A stretch of 64,000 bases of DNA from DAISJM01 sp036821485 (GCA_036821485.1 DAISJM010000012.1:1-64000), one strand, 5' to 3'. Shown: positions 1-9,482, counted from the stretch's first letter. The notes: generated from the letters alone by a model not told the origin. Made by a program: numbers and translations.

Positions 1-2
1 TT

Positions 3-1166
3 GCACCGGTAGCTGGCCTTCCTCTGACCCATCTCGCGTGCTGGGGAAACAGCATTCGTGATCTGGGACCGTTGCGTGGCACACCGCTGGCTGTCCTCAA
101 CTGCGCAGGCAACCCGATCACGAGTCTGGAGCCGCTGCGCGGCATGGCCCTGCATTCCCTTCGTTGCGAAGGGTGTCGCATCACTACGCTGGAGCCGTTG
201 AGTGGCATGCCGCTCACGTTCCTCAACGTATCCGAAAATCCGCTGGAGGACGGCATTGAGCCGCTGGCCGGCATGAAGCTCACTTGGTTGAGTTGTATTC
301 ATTGCGGCATAGAGACCCTGGAGCCCCTGCGTGGCATGCCGTTGACCATGCTGTTTTGCGAGGCCAATCGATTCACCAGCCTTGAGCCGCTAAGTGGTAT
401 GCCGTTGACGGAGATGGCCTGCAGCGGCAACCGGATTGAGTCGCTGGAGCCGCTCACCGGCCTGCCTCTCAACACCCTGCGCTGCAGTGACACGCGTGTC
501 CGAAGTCTTGAACCATTGCGCGGCATGCCGCTGAGCACCTTCAGCATTCAGGCCAACCGGGTGGAGAGTCTGGAGCCGCTGCGGGGCATGCCGCTGGCGG
601 CGTTGTACTGCGGTGGCAATCGCATCAAGGACTTGGGGCCCTTTATCAAGAACCCGCCGTCTACTTTCCTGTTCGAGTGCGACGCGCTGTCTACCGAGGA
701 ACTGCAGTTCATCTTCAATACATGGTCCCGCGATTTTCGCTTTGCTCACCACGCGCGCAATGTGGAGGTGTTGCTGGCCCTGCGGAGAGGCGATGTGAAG
801 AAATTGCGGGAACTCGCCACGCCTTTCGGCGGGCATCACTACCTGTTTGTGCCCAAATACCTGACGTGGGCCGAGGCGAGAGATGCATGCGTGAAGGTCC
901 ATGGTCATCTGGCATCGATCACCAGCGCCGAGGAAAATGAGTTCGTGGCCTCGATGTTCCCGCTGGGTGGAAGCTGGTACTGGATCGGACTGGAAACCGT
1001 GGGAGGGCGTCACCAATGGGTGTCGGGCGAGCCTTTTGACTACAGCGCGTTCATCAGCGTTCTGCAGTCTTCTGCCTCGGGCCCGTGGGTGTTTTCAGGC
1101 AAGTGCTGGTGTTATGACCTGATTCCCAACGCTCACAACGCGTTCATCCTGGAATGGGATGATTAG
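3..1166 (+). CDS. LRR protein with C-terminal C-type lectin domain (5' truncated)
   Basis: The reading frame is open from the left edge, so the N-terminus lies outside the window. The first ~215 visible residues are at least nine leucine-rich repeats of a strict 21-residue period around LEPLRGMPL; the codon pattern is also repeated at DNA level every 63 bp. The last ~110 residues look like a C-type lectin fold: YLTWAEARDAC, then GHLASITSAEEN, then WIGL and the terminal FILEW motif. Family knowledge: such LRR-lectin tails occur at the end of surface proteins and of Ser/Thr kinase-like proteins in this bacterial group, so the missing part could be a kinase or an anchor. A recognition or adhesion role is inference. 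The stop codon overlaps that of the convergent algJ-like gene. Confidence 0.75.
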   Translation, partial: APVAGLPLTHLACWGNSIRDLGPLRGTPLAVLNCAGNPITSLEPLRGMALHSLRCEGCRITTLEPLSGMPLTFLNVSENPLEDGIEPLAGMKLTWLSCIHCGIETLEPLRGMPLTMLFCEANRFTSLEPLSGMPLTEMACSGNRIESLEPLTGLPLNTLRCSDTRVRSLEPLRGMPLSTFSIQANRVESLEPLRGMPLAALYCGGNRIKDLGPFIKNPPSTFLFECDALSTEELQFIFNTWSRDFRFAHHARNVEVLLALRRGDVKKLRELATPFGGHHYLFVPKYLTWAEARDACVKVHGHLASITSAEENEFVASMFPLGGSWYWIGLETVGGRHQWVSGEPFDYSAFISVLQSSASGPWVFSGKCWCYDLIPNAHNAFILEWDD

Positions 1167-2398
1167 CGAAGAGCTTCCCCGCCGGCATCCTCTGCCTTGT
1201 CGTCATCGCCCGCATCCTGCTTGCCGAAGAACGCCAAAGCATCTTTCACGAAGCCGAAGCCGATGTCCGGCATCCAATACTCGTTGATTTCCAACACGAG
1301 CGCGTCGCGTCCCAGAAGGTCCTTTTTCATGTCAAACAGGTCGCGATTGTAGGGGGCACCTTTCGGGCTTTCCGGGGTGAACCGTCGCTTGTGGTAATAG
1401 AGGGTGTCGCGCTGCCGATAAAGCATGTGCTCATCCATCAGTTCGTTGAGCGTGTGGACGAAGCTGTCGCCCACAAAAAGGATGTCGGGCACGTATGTTG
1501 ACTCGTCGGCGAGGCGGCGGATGACGGGGTGATACTGGGGACCGGCGTCTTTCTTGAACGTCCAGAGGTTGAGCAACTCTCCGCAGGTCCAGACATTGAG
1601 GAGTTCGCCGAGATCGTTGTCGGTGCCGCGTATCTGGTCGTCGACCTTAACGTCCTCGATTTCGATCTGGGGCAGCTTCTTCCCTGTCAGGCGTTCAAGG
1701 TCCTGCATGATCAGTTCAGTTATCCGTGCTGCACCCAGGTAATTCCAGTGCACGCCGGTGAGCGGGAAGAGCGGGTAGGGGTAATCGTTCTTCCACTCCT
1801 TGAACAGTCGGGGACCATCGATGTAGTTCACGCCAAATTCGTCAAGTAGCGGCATGATGGCGTCGTAGGCGGTCTTGCGTTGTTCGCGTCCGGGCTTGAG
1901 CATGCCGTCGGGGACGTTTTCGGGGTAGACCTCCACCTTGGAAGGGGCGATGACCACGAGCATGGCGACCCCGCGCTGCTGGAGTTCATCCTGAAGTTGT
2001 CGCGCGCGCCGGGCGATCCTTCGCAGTTTCTCGTCGCTGGCTTTGCTGGCCCGATTGTAGCGCTGTATGTAGACCTGCTCGTAGAGCATACCGTCTTTCC
2101 CGATGACCACTTGGCTGCCTGCCTGTCGTGGCACCATCCTGAAGAGGGTGAAGTCGAGCTGGTTATAAGTTCGGACGAGGTAGGACCGCAGCCCGAGTCG
2201 GTAGTTGAAAAAAGGTTCGTACTTTGCCACGTAGGTGCCGTCGAACCAGCCCTTCACGCTGAGCTGCACCCTCTCCGGCTTCTGCTCGGAGCCATAGAGC
2301 TGAAGCTCGGGGAAAAGGTGGAAGGCACGCTGCAGCGTGGGTAACCAGAGGGTCGCCACGTAGATCACTGCAAACAGCCTGGTCAGTGTACGCATCAT
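1163..2398 (-). CDS. algJ: AlgJ/AlgX-like polysaccharide O-acetyltransferase (SGNH-like)
   Basis: A 411-aa protein with an N-terminal signal/anchor helix and an SGNH-hydrolase-like AlgX/AlgJ domain; VIGKDGMLY near residue 100 is the family's entry motif and FVGDSF carries the expected nucleophilic Ser. Family role: periplasmic transfer of acetyl groups to an exported polysaccharide, taking acetyl from the AlgI membrane partner. It starts 1 bp after the algI stop, so the two are surely co-translated. Oddity: the usual DxHW catalytic motif reads TGVHWN, so the Asp position is Gly. No alginate polymerase genes lie nearby, so the polymer is unknown and the symbol means family only. Start is the first of two ATG codons in tandem. 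Confidence 0.8.
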   Translation of the reverse strand: MMRTLTRLFAVIYVATLWLPTLQRAFHLFPELQLYGSEQKPERVQLSVKGWFDGTYVAKYEPFFNYRLGLRSYLVRTYNQLDFTLFRMVPRQAGSQVVIGKDGMLYEQVYIQRYNRASKASDEKLRRIARRARQLQDELQQRGVAMLVVIAPSKVEVYPENVPDGMLKPGREQRKTAYDAIMPLLDEFGVNYIDGPRLFKEWKNDYPYPLFPLTGVHWNYLGAARITELIMQDLERLTGKKLPQIEIEDVKVDDQIRGTDNDLGELLNVWTCGELLNLWTFKKDAGPQYHPVIRRLADESTYVPDILFVGDSFVHTLNELMDEHMLYRQRDTLYYHKRRFTPESPKGAPYNRDLFDMKKDLLGRDALVLEINEYWMPDIGFGFVKDALAFFGKQDAGDDDKAEDAGGEALR

Positions 2399-2399
2399 C

Positions 2400-3839
2400 T
2401 CAAAACCTGAAATAGATGAACGGGTTGAATCCTCCGGTCGCCAGCGCTGCGGCCGAGAGGAAGAGCAGCAGACACGCCGCCACGAATTGCGCCGTCAGTG
2501 GCCAGGGGCGGGTGGCGGTCGTAATCCGCTGCCGCGGTGCGCGGACCTCGGAGGTGAACGCCGGCGCAAAAACGATGGCGGCGGCGATGGCGAGCACCAT
2601 CCACGCGTGGGGCGTGATGAACTCGGACCAGGCCATCATGGGTTGCGCGGCTGCGAGTGAGGGGAGCGCGAACATGCGCTGGAAGTAGAACACGGCGGAA
2701 CCGAGCGACTCGGCGCGGAAGAGTACCCAGCTGAACAGCACGAGCAGGAAGTTGATCGGGATGGCAAGGCCGAGCGGCATTCGTGCCCATCGCGTGTTGC
2801 GCGTCATCTTGTCCAGCGTGAGGAAGAACCCGTGATAGGCGCCCCAGACGACGAAGTTCCATGCCGCGCCGTGCCAGAACCCGGAGAGCACGAAGACGAT
2901 CCAGAGGTTGAAGTAGCCGCGGAACGCGCCCACCCGGTTGCCGCCCAGCGGGATGTACACATATTCGCGCATGAAGTTCGAAAGGGAGATGTGCCAGCGC
3001 CGCCAGAACTCGGTGAAGTTGCGCGCGACATACGGGCAGTTGAAGTTCTCAAGGAACTCGAAACCCATCATGCGGCCCAGCCCGATGGCCATGTCGGAGT
3101 AGCCGGAGAAATCAAAGTAAATCTGGAACGCGTAGCATACGACACCGAGCCACGCGAAACCCGGTGTCAGTTCCGACACCTTCATTCCAAACCCGCGATC
3201 GGCGACGGCCGCGAGGGAGTTGGCGATGAGGACCTTCTTGCCGAGGCCGATACTGAAGCGCCAGATACCGGCGAAGAACCGCTCCGACGTGTGATCGCGC
3301 CGGATGAGCTGCATGGCCACGTCGTGATAGCGCACGATGGGGCCTGCGATGAGCTGCGGGAACAGAATGACGTAGAGTACATAATCGTGAAGGCTGCGTG
3401 CGCGCTGGGCGGTGCCGCGGTAGACATCCACGAGGTAGCTGATCTTCTGAAAGGTGAAGAACGAAATGCCGATGGGCAGTGCGACGCGGGTCCATGCGAG
3501 CGACCCAAATCCGAAATGAGCCAGTAGGGAATCCGTCTGCTCAACGAAGAAATTGGCATACTTGAAGTAGAGCAGCGCGACGAGATTGATGGCGACAGCG
3601 AGTGCCAGTACGCGTTTCCTGTGCCGTTCGGGCTGTCCGCTGTGCAACTGTGCGCTGAGATGGTAGTCGAGCGTTGACGTGGCCAGCAGGACGAAGAGGA
3701 ACCGGGGTGCGCCCCATGCGTAAAAGGCACAGCTTGCCAGCATGGCAATCCAGTTCCGATACCGGACAGGGCTCAGGTAGTAGGCCAGCAGGAACACCGG
3801 CAGGAACTTGAAGATGAAAATGAGTGAACTGAAAACCAT
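2400..3839 (-). CDS. algI: MBOAT family O-acyltransferase AlgI
   Basis: A 479-aa polytopic membrane protein (MBOAT family) that passes acetyl groups across the inner membrane for polysaccharide O-acetylation. Recognisable family blocks: FYAWGAPRFLF near residue 45, FWRRWHISLSNFMREYVYIP in the middle and GFWHGAAWNFVVWGAYHG, whose His is the catalytic MBOAT histidine. Length matches AlgI/PatA/DltB relatives (~470-520). It is the first gene of the algI-algJ pair and the stop is 1 bp from the algJ start. No strong Shine-Dalgarno precedes ATG 3839; a TATAAA on the minus strand at 3860-3855 could be the -10 element of a promoter in the 62-bp gap to the next gene. Confidence 0.92.
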   Translation of the reverse strand: MVFSSLIFIFKFLPVFLLAYYLSPVRYRNWIAMLASCAFYAWGAPRFLFVLLATSTLDYHLSAQLHSGQPERHRKRVLALAVAINLVALLYFKYANFFVEQTDSLLAHFGFGSLAWTRVALPIGISFFTFQKISYLVDVYRGTAQRARSLHDYVLYVILFPQLIAGPIVRYHDVAMQLIRRDHTSERFFAGIWRFSIGLGKKVLIANSLAAVADRGFGMKVSELTPGFAWLGVVCYAFQIYFDFSGYSDMAIGLGRMMGFEFLENFNCPYVARNFTEFWRRWHISLSNFMREYVYIPLGGNRVGAFRGYFNLWIVFVLSGFWHGAAWNFVVWGAYHGFFLTLDKMTRNTRWARMPLGLAIPINFLLVLFSWVLFRAESLGSAVFYFQRMFALPSLAAAQPMMAWSEFITPHAWMVLAIAAAIVFAPAFTSEVRAPRQRITTATRPWPLTAQFVAACLLLFLSAAALATGGFNPFIYFRF

Positions 3840-3901
3840 GATTGTGCGACGTAGTTTATACAGACGCTGTGACGGAGCAATCTTTTATCGGCAGGCCCTT
3901 G

Positions 3902-5317
3902 TCAGGGTACAGAATCGGCGCGAACGCGGAAGAAACGGCCGGGCAGCGCCGCATCGTAGTCATTGGTCCACACGTGTTCCAATGTGGGCCATTGGTCGGT
4001 CGGCACCACGGCGTTCCACGTGGATGTTGGGGCTATTCCGCGCGACTCGACAGTGAACACGAAATTCGAATAATCGGGGGTCCATGGATCGGACCAGCGG
4101 ATGATATGCCCCTCGACGCGTGACGCGCGCTGCGTGAAAGTCGCTCCTTCGATGACATTGGTGACATCCCATTCTGCACGCTCGGTGGTGAGGCTGAGGA
4201 TGCTGAGCGGGAAGCGGAGCAGGAACGCGTGTGTTGCACCGGTGATGATGCCGACGCCGGCGACATCGCCATTCTCGTTGATGCCCCACGCGTGGGTAAG
4301 GACCCAGCCGGAGTTGGTCGGAATCATCGAGTTCAAGTTGGCCATGGTGCCGCCCTGCCACAGGAAGGCATTGGTTGCGCCATCGGCCGTGGTCGAATAG
4401 CCGACGATCATGTTGCGCTCGTTGATGTCCGTGGCCTCGGCCCACTTGCCACCGAGTGTGCCGAGGTCGATGAGAAGCTCATTGGCCCAAAATCCGTTCG
4501 TGTCCCGCATGTAGATGCCGTTTTCCGGGACTATCATGAATGCGTGGCGAACCCATTCCGGCGCGTTGAAGCTGACGTCTGCGCCGCCGACGACGATGCC
4601 CTGATCGTTAATAGCGTAAGCGCGGCTGAATCGTCCGTTGGTCCCCAGCACTCCAAGGCCGATCATCTCGCCGGCGTCGGAAACGTGGTTGCCATTGGTA
4701 TCCTGCCAGAAGAATGCGTGCCAGTCTTCATCCGGTGCGAAAACAAACGATTCACCGACCACCTGGGTCTTGCTGTTCACGTCCCAAGCCTCGCTTGAGT
4801 ATTTGGGGTAGAGCCTCCCGAGCTCTGTTGTAGCTCCGGCTGTGTAGAGACAGGCCATCGGGTCGGTGGCATTATTGGTCATAGCCCAGCCGACGGTCTC
4901 GCCCCCTTCGTTCATGCCATAGGCCCGACTGCTCTGGCCGCCGAGTGTGCCGAGTTCCGTCATCACGGCACCGTCCCAGGTGAATCCGCGGGTGCCGCCA
5001 GCGTTGTTGGTGGTGTCAGACCAGCCCACGACACGTCCGCTCTCGTTGATGTCGCGCGCTTCCGCAATCACGCCGCCGGGCAGTGTCCCAAGATCCTGCA
5101 TCACGCCGTTGTCCCAGAGAAATGCGCGGGCCACATCATTCGTGTCGTGCGCCCAGCCGACCACTTGGCCTGCGTCGTTCAGTGCGTTGGCCTGGCTCGC
5201 ACTTCCGCCAAGTGTGCCGAGGTCGATAACGTGGCCGATCTGCCCGTGGGCAGGACTCAGCAGGCTCATGCAGGAGGCCGCAATCAGGACGATTTTGAAT
5301 CTCGCAAAAGAGATCAT
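3902..5317 (-). CDS. Exported HAF-repeat protein
   Basis: A 471-aa protein with a clear signal peptide (hydrophobic IVLIAASCMSLLSPAHG, probable cleavage after HG). The body is made of HAF-family repeats: DLGTLGG followed about 20 residues later by INxxGxVVGW and then AFLW, recurring at least seven times over residues 30-370. The C-terminal ~90 residues are a separate domain without recognisable motif. HAF repeats are known only as a widespread extracellular repeat of unknown function, probably a beta-propeller-like array. It is monocistronic, 61 bp from the end of the upstream PEP-synthase-like gene and 62 bp before algI. Function unknown. Confidence 0.8.
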   Translation of the reverse strand: MISFARFKIVLIAASCMSLLSPAHGQIGHVIDLGTLGGSASQANALNDAGQVVGWAHDTNDVARAFLWDNGVMQDLGTLPGGVIAEARDINESGRVVGWSDTTNNAGGTRGFTWDGAVMTELGTLGGQSSRAYGMNEGGETVGWAMTNNATDPMACLYTAGATTELGRLYPKYSSEAWDVNSKTQVVGESFVFAPDEDWHAFFWQDTNGNHVSDAGEMIGLGVLGTNGRFSRAYAINDQGIVVGGADVSFNAPEWVRHAFMIVPENGIYMRDTNGFWANELLIDLGTLGGKWAEATDINERNMIVGYSTTADGATNAFLWQGGTMANLNSMIPTNSGWVLTHAWGINENGDVAGVGIITGATHAFLLRFPLSILSLTTERAEWDVTNVIEGATFTQRASRVEGHIIRWSDPWTPDYSNFVFTVESRGIAPTSTWNAVVPTDQWPTLEHVWTNDYDAALPGRFFRVRADSVP

Positions 5318-5378
5318 GTGGACATCTTCTGTGTTGATTCTATGGGAAACCGCGGCGAATGAAAGCTCAAACCCCGGT

Positions 5379-7991
5379 CTACTCCAGAAAACACATGGCG
5401 CGGCGTGATTCTGGATCGGCCACGACGTGCGCGTGGGTACCGTTGAATGCAGCGGGTACGTCGATAACCTTCACGACATCCTGAAACGCCGCTGCATCCG
5501 GCAGCAGGCTGGACAATGAGTTGGGCGCCGCCTCGAAGAAGGTTTCGTTGAAGCTGCAGTCGGCGTCGTCGGGATAGACGGGGAGGTAAATGATCTGCTG
5601 CTCCACGAGGTCCTGGAAGAAATGCGTTCCATACGAGACTTCGGGTACGTGGCCGGCTTCCTCGCGGGCGAGTTCGACCAGCGCCGCGGCGTTGTCGATG
5701 TCGGCATAGCCGACGTTGACGCCGAGATCGATGTTGCTGCTACCCCAGCGACCGGGACCGATCATCAGCAGCTTGTCGTGGGTGTTTTCCATCAGTTCAT
5801 TGATTCGGCCGACGACGCGGCCGACGGACTTCTTTCGAACGGGATCCGTCATGCCCGCATACCACCGGGGATCGATGAAGATGATATAGCGGATGCCGCC
5901 CACTTCGCCGCCGCTGATGAAACGATCTGACTGAAAGAGTTTCTTCGCAGGCGTGATGTCCGCAGGGATCTGCAGGGGGCCTTGGGTGCCCGGGAGCCAC
6001 AGGGGCCGGCATTGCAGCAAATTCACGCGGATGCGGCCCTTGGGGTCGATGTGTGCGGTGAATTCCGTATCCACGGGATGGCCGTAAGCTTCCTCGAGCA
6101 CCGACAGCATGCGGCCAAGAATCTTCACAAAGTTTGTGCGTGCGATCAGGTTGTTAAACGTGGGGACCAGCGACGATCCATCACCGTCGACTTCGCGGCT
6201 GAACGGGTCGTAGAGATGTCCCTCCTTCATGACAGAAACGAGGAGGTGGAGGTTGGGATACTTCTTGTCGCTCAGCACGTCTGCCACGGGGATGGTCACG
6301 AGTTCGTTGGCCTTGAGGTCCAGCAGGTCCATCTCGCGTTGCGAGTACTTGGCAACCTTGGAGCCGACCTCAGGCCGCAGGCGCGGGTGGCTTACCGCGA
6401 TCATGCGCGGATAGTCGCCGCCGACGCGATTCACCGCGCGCGTGCCAAGGCCGAAGACAAGGCGGATGACGCCCTGCTTCGGGTCGATGCGGTCGCTCCA
6501 TGCGTAGAGATTGCGGGAGAAAGCGACGCCGGCGAGCGTGGGAAAGAAATACTGGCCGCATGGCATGCCCGATACGCGCATGACGAGGATGGCCATCTGC
6601 TCGTCGCTCTCGCCAAGGCCACGGTGGCGTCGGTAGGAAAGGGCGTCAGGATTCAGCGCGCTGGCGTAGACCAGCTTGACGGCGCGCAGGAACGCTTCGA
6701 GGCGGTCCTCCGGGCTGCCCTGGTTCGCGCAGAACTCGCTCCGGTACTTGCCCGCGAAGGCGTTGCCGAAGCTGTCCTCGAGCAGGCTGCTGGAGCGTAC
6801 GATGATCGGCGCCTGTCCGAAGTAATCGAGCATGCTGCGGAATTGTTCGATGATTTCCGGAGGGAACTTGCCCGCGAGGAAGCGTTGTTCCACCTCCTCG
6901 AACTCCTCATGCGAAATCGATGAACTGCGCGAAAGTTTCAGTCGCAGCCGGAAGAGGTCGTTATTCACAAGGAACGTGAAGAACACGTCGGAGCCGACGA
7001 AGAATGAATCATGGCTCTCCAGCACTTCGGAGAAATCGATCTCGTCCTTCTCGCGTTGCAGCACGAAACGGGCGACGAGCATGCCTGCCGCCTTGCCGCC
7101 GACGCGGCCTGAACCAATCAGCCGCGTGCGGATGTTCAGCAGGTCATTCAGCGAACAGAAATCGTCGACCAGCCGGTTGAATTCGGGATGATTGCCGATC
7201 ATCATCCTCGCAAGCTCCTGCTTCAGCGCCGCGATTTCCGGGACATTCTCCGAAAGCGGCGTTCCGGTTTCGCGATACTTGCTCAATCGCTGGAACACCG
7301 TGTCCCACGGGGCGATGGATTCGGCGCCGGTTCTCAGAGGGTGCTGGCGTGCGATGGAGGAAACGGCGGCAGCGTCGCCGCTCTGGAACACAGGATTCCA
7401 GGTTGGCCCGGAAACCTCGCGGGGCAGAAACATCTGGGGCGTGTAGCGATCCCACACCTTCAGGGGGTGGATGTACATCTGGTTGTTTGCATGGTAGACG
7501 TCGACCAGCAACTGTGTCGTATCGCGGATGCGGGCTACGGCGCTGTGCGCGTGTTTGCCGCGCGTGAGGGCGAAGTAGGTGACGGTGTCCAGTTCGTAGA
7601 GATAAGGGCACGTGACCTGGAAGAAGTTCGCGAGGAGTTCATCGGTGGCCCACTCGACCACAAGGGCGGAGAGGTTATCGAAGACGTAGAACGCTTCCTT
7701 GCCGCGCTCTTCAATGATGCGATGGACCTCGCCGCTGAACGGATCGAACCCGGGGCCCGGGTCGACCTCGACCACTTCAAAACCGGAATCGGGTCCAAGC
7801 ACGGGGGGGTGGGGGGCGAAGCGGATATAGATGCAACGGCGGCCATCGCGCCGTGCCTGTTCGGCAAACGGCCGGACAAAGAAGATGTAATCTTCGAGGT
7901 CGTCCACCTGCCAGACGACATTGTCGCCGAGGCGGAGCCCCTGCACGACTTCGTCGAATGCCGGTATGCCGCTGGCTACAGTTCTATCCAT
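5379..7991 (-). CDS. PEP-synthase-like protein with P-loop-less RecA/KaiC-like N-terminus
   Basis: 870 aa starting at ATG 7991 (MDRTVASGIPAFDEV); the frame runs on upstream but that part is antisense-like to gltD. Residues ~1-250 follow the KaiC/RadA layout (SGIPAFDEVVQGL, then a strand, then a Walker-B-like FYVFDNLSALV), yet the Walker A position reads GDNVVWQVDDLED, with no GKT. Residues ~300-650 are the pyruvate phosphate dikinase/PEP synthase nucleotide-binding domain (GSGRVGGKAAGML; PIIVRSSSLLEDSFGNAFAGKY). The C-terminal ~220 residues contain LLMIGPGRWGSSN. I see no phosphohistidine (GGxxSHxA) domain and no PEP/pyruvate barrel, so it is not a complete PEP synthase. It begins 26 bp after gltD, suggesting membership of the purF-gltBD operon. 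Role unknown, possibly regulatory. Confidence 0.75.
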   Translation of the reverse strand: MDRTVASGIPAFDEVVQGLRLGDNVVWQVDDLEDYIFFVRPFAEQARRDGRRCIYIRFAPHPPVLGPDSGFEVVEVDPGPGFDPFSGEVHRIIEERGKEAFYVFDNLSALVVEWATDELLANFFQVTCPYLYELDTVTYFALTRGKHAHSAVARIRDTTQLLVDVYHANNQMYIHPLKVWDRYTPQMFLPREVSGPTWNPVFQSGDAAAVSSIARQHPLRTGAESIAPWDTVFQRLSKYRETGTPLSENVPEIAALKQELARMMIGNHPEFNRLVDDFCSLNDLLNIRTRLIGSGRVGGKAAGMLVARFVLQREKDEIDFSEVLESHDSFFVGSDVFFTFLVNNDLFRLRLKLSRSSSISHEEFEEVEQRFLAGKFPPEIIEQFRSMLDYFGQAPIIVRSSSLLEDSFGNAFAGKYRSEFCANQGSPEDRLEAFLRAVKLVYASALNPDALSYRRHRGLGESDEQMAILVMRVSGMPCGQYFFPTLAGVAFSRNLYAWSDRIDPKQGVIRLVFGLGTRAVNRVGGDYPRMIAVSHPRLRPEVGSKVAKYSQREMDLLDLKANELVTIPVADVLSDKKYPNLHLLVSVMKEGHLYDPFSREVDGDGSSLVPTFNNLIARTNFVKILGRMLSVLEEAYGHPVDTEFTAHIDPKGRIRVNLLQCRPLWLPGTQGPLQIPADITPAKKLFQSDRFISGGEVGGIRYIIFIDPRWYAGMTDPVRKKSVGRVVGRINELMENTHDKLLMIGPGRWGSSNIDLGVNVGYADIDNAAALVELAREEAGHVPEVSYGTHFFQDLVEQQIIYLPVYPDDADCSFNETFFEAAPNSLSSLLPDAAAFQDVVKVIDVPAAFNGTHAHVVADPESRRAMCFLE

Positions 7992-8017
7992 TACGACACC
8001 GCTTGCTGCCGCGTGGT

Positions 8018-9481
8018 CTATACGCGCGGCAGATCCATGTTGCCCTTGGTCGGGAGCTGAGACGAGCCCATAAGATGGATATCCACTGCCTGTGCGCATT
8101 CGCGGCCCTCGGAAATCGCCCAGACGATGAGCGACTGCCCGCGATGCATATCGCCCGCGGAGAAGACGCCCGGGACGGACGCCATATAATTCGCGTCGGT
8201 TTTCACGTTCCCCATCTTGTCGAGTTCCAGTCCGAGCTGGGCGATGATGCCGTCCGTTTCGGGGCCGATGAATCCCATGGCGAGCAGCACAAGTTCGGCG
8301 GGCCATTCGTGCTGGGAGCCGGGCATTTCGATCATCTTTGGTCGACCGCCCGCGACGGGCAGAAACTCGAGATTGGCGGTGATCAGGCTGCGCACCCGGC
8401 CGCCCGCGCCGACGAAACTCTTCGTGGTGATGGCCCAGTAGCGCGAGCCGCCTTCCTTGTGCGAGGAACTGGTGCGGAGGCGCATGGGGTAGTAGGGCCA
8501 CGGCTGCTGGTTCGGGCGGCCTTCCGGCGGGCGCGGCAGCAGTTCAAAACTGGTCACTGATTTCGCGCCCTGACGCAGCGACGTGCCGATGCAGTCACTT
8601 CCCGTGTCACCGCCGCCGATCACGATGACACGTTTGCCCTTGGCGGAAATGTTGAAGCGGCCTTCGACCGGCAGGCCATCCACGCGGCGGTTCTCCGCGC
8701 CGAGGAAATCCATGGCAAAATGGATGCCGCTGAGTTCGCGTCCCGGCAGGGGCAAATCGCGAGGGCGGGTTGAACCGCCACAGAGCACCACGGCGCTGAA
8801 CTTCTTCAGCTCATCCGCAGCGATATCCTTGCCCACGTTCACGCCGGGGCGGAACACGATGCCTTCCTGCTCCATCAGCTTGAGGCGACGGTCGATCACC
8901 CACTTCTCCAGCTTGAAATCCGGAATACCGTAGCGAAGCAGGCCGCCGATTTTCTCGGCGCGCTCGAAGACGGTGACCGTGTGGCCTGCGCGGTTGAGCT
9001 GCTGTGCGCAGGCAAGGCCGGCCGGTCCGGAGCCGACGATGGCGACGGTCTTGCCGGTACGCTTCTCCGGGGGCTGGGGGACCACCCAACCATTCTCGAA
9101 TGCGCGCTCGATGATCGTCTTCTCGATCAGTTCGATGGTGACTGCGGGCTCGTTGATGCCCAGCACGCAGGCTTCCTCGCACGGCGCGGGGCAGAGTCGA
9201 CCGGTGAATTCGGGGAAGTTGTTCGTGGCGTGGAGGCGGTCGATCGCCTCGCGCCAGCGGTTGCGATAGACGAGGTCGTTCCAGTCCGGGATGATGTTGC
9301 CGAGTGGGCAGCCGCTATGGCAGAACGGCACACCGCAGTCCATGCAGCGTGCGGCCTGCTGGCGCAGGTGGTCCTCGGCAAATTCCTGGTACACCTCGCG
9401 GTGATCGCCCAGGCGTTCTTCAACCGGCCGCGACCGCGGCGTCTCGCGCGTATATTCCTTGAATCCTGTGATCTTGCCCAT
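8018..9481 (-). CDS. gltD: Glutamate synthase (NADPH) small subunit
   Basis: 487 aa, normal GltD length. It feeds electrons from NADPH through FAD and iron-sulfur clusters to GltB for glutamate formation from glutamine and 2-oxoglutarate. Visible: N-terminal cysteine clusters CMDCGVPFCHSGCPLGN and CPAPCEEAC for two [4Fe-4S] centres, FAD-binding VAIVGSGPAGLACAQQL (~residue 147), NAD(P)-binding VIVIGGGDTGSDCIG (~residue 290) and the terminal GVFSAGDMHRGQSLIVWAI. ATG 9481 lies 1 bp after the gltB stop, consistent with strict co-translation. Confidence 0.97.
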   Translation of the reverse strand: MGKITGFKEYTRETPRSRPVEERLGDHREVYQEFAEDHLRQQAARCMDCGVPFCHSGCPLGNIIPDWNDLVYRNRWREAIDRLHATNNFPEFTGRLCPAPCEEACVLGINEPAVTIELIEKTIIERAFENGWVVPQPPEKRTGKTVAIVGSGPAGLACAQQLNRAGHTVTVFERAEKIGGLLRYGIPDFKLEKWVIDRRLKLMEQEGIVFRPGVNVGKDIAADELKKFSAVVLCGGSTRPRDLPLPGRELSGIHFAMDFLGAENRRVDGLPVEGRFNISAKGKRVIVIGGGDTGSDCIGTSLRQGAKSVTSFELLPRPPEGRPNQQPWPYYPMRLRTSSSHKEGGSRYWAITTKSFVGAGGRVRSLITANLEFLPVAGGRPKMIEMPGSQHEWPAELVLLAMGFIGPETDGIIAQLGLELDKMGNVKTDANYMASVPGVFSAGDMHRGQSLIVWAISEGRECAQAVDIHLMGSSQLPTKGNMDLPRV

Positions 9482-9482
9482 G

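Noticed and set aside
120..620. Regular 63-bp direct repeats as a CRISPR or satellite
   Set aside because: The repeats are in frame and code for leucine-rich repeats; there are no unique spacers.
2400..2862. 155-codon frame overlapping the algI end
   Set aside because: Shadow of algI in another frame, no independent ribosome site.
7992..8501. 170-codon 5' extension of the PEP-synthase-like reading frame
   Set aside because: It lies entirely inside gltD, has Arg/Ala/Pro-rich shadow composition, and the KaiC-like domain starts properly at MDRTV (7991).
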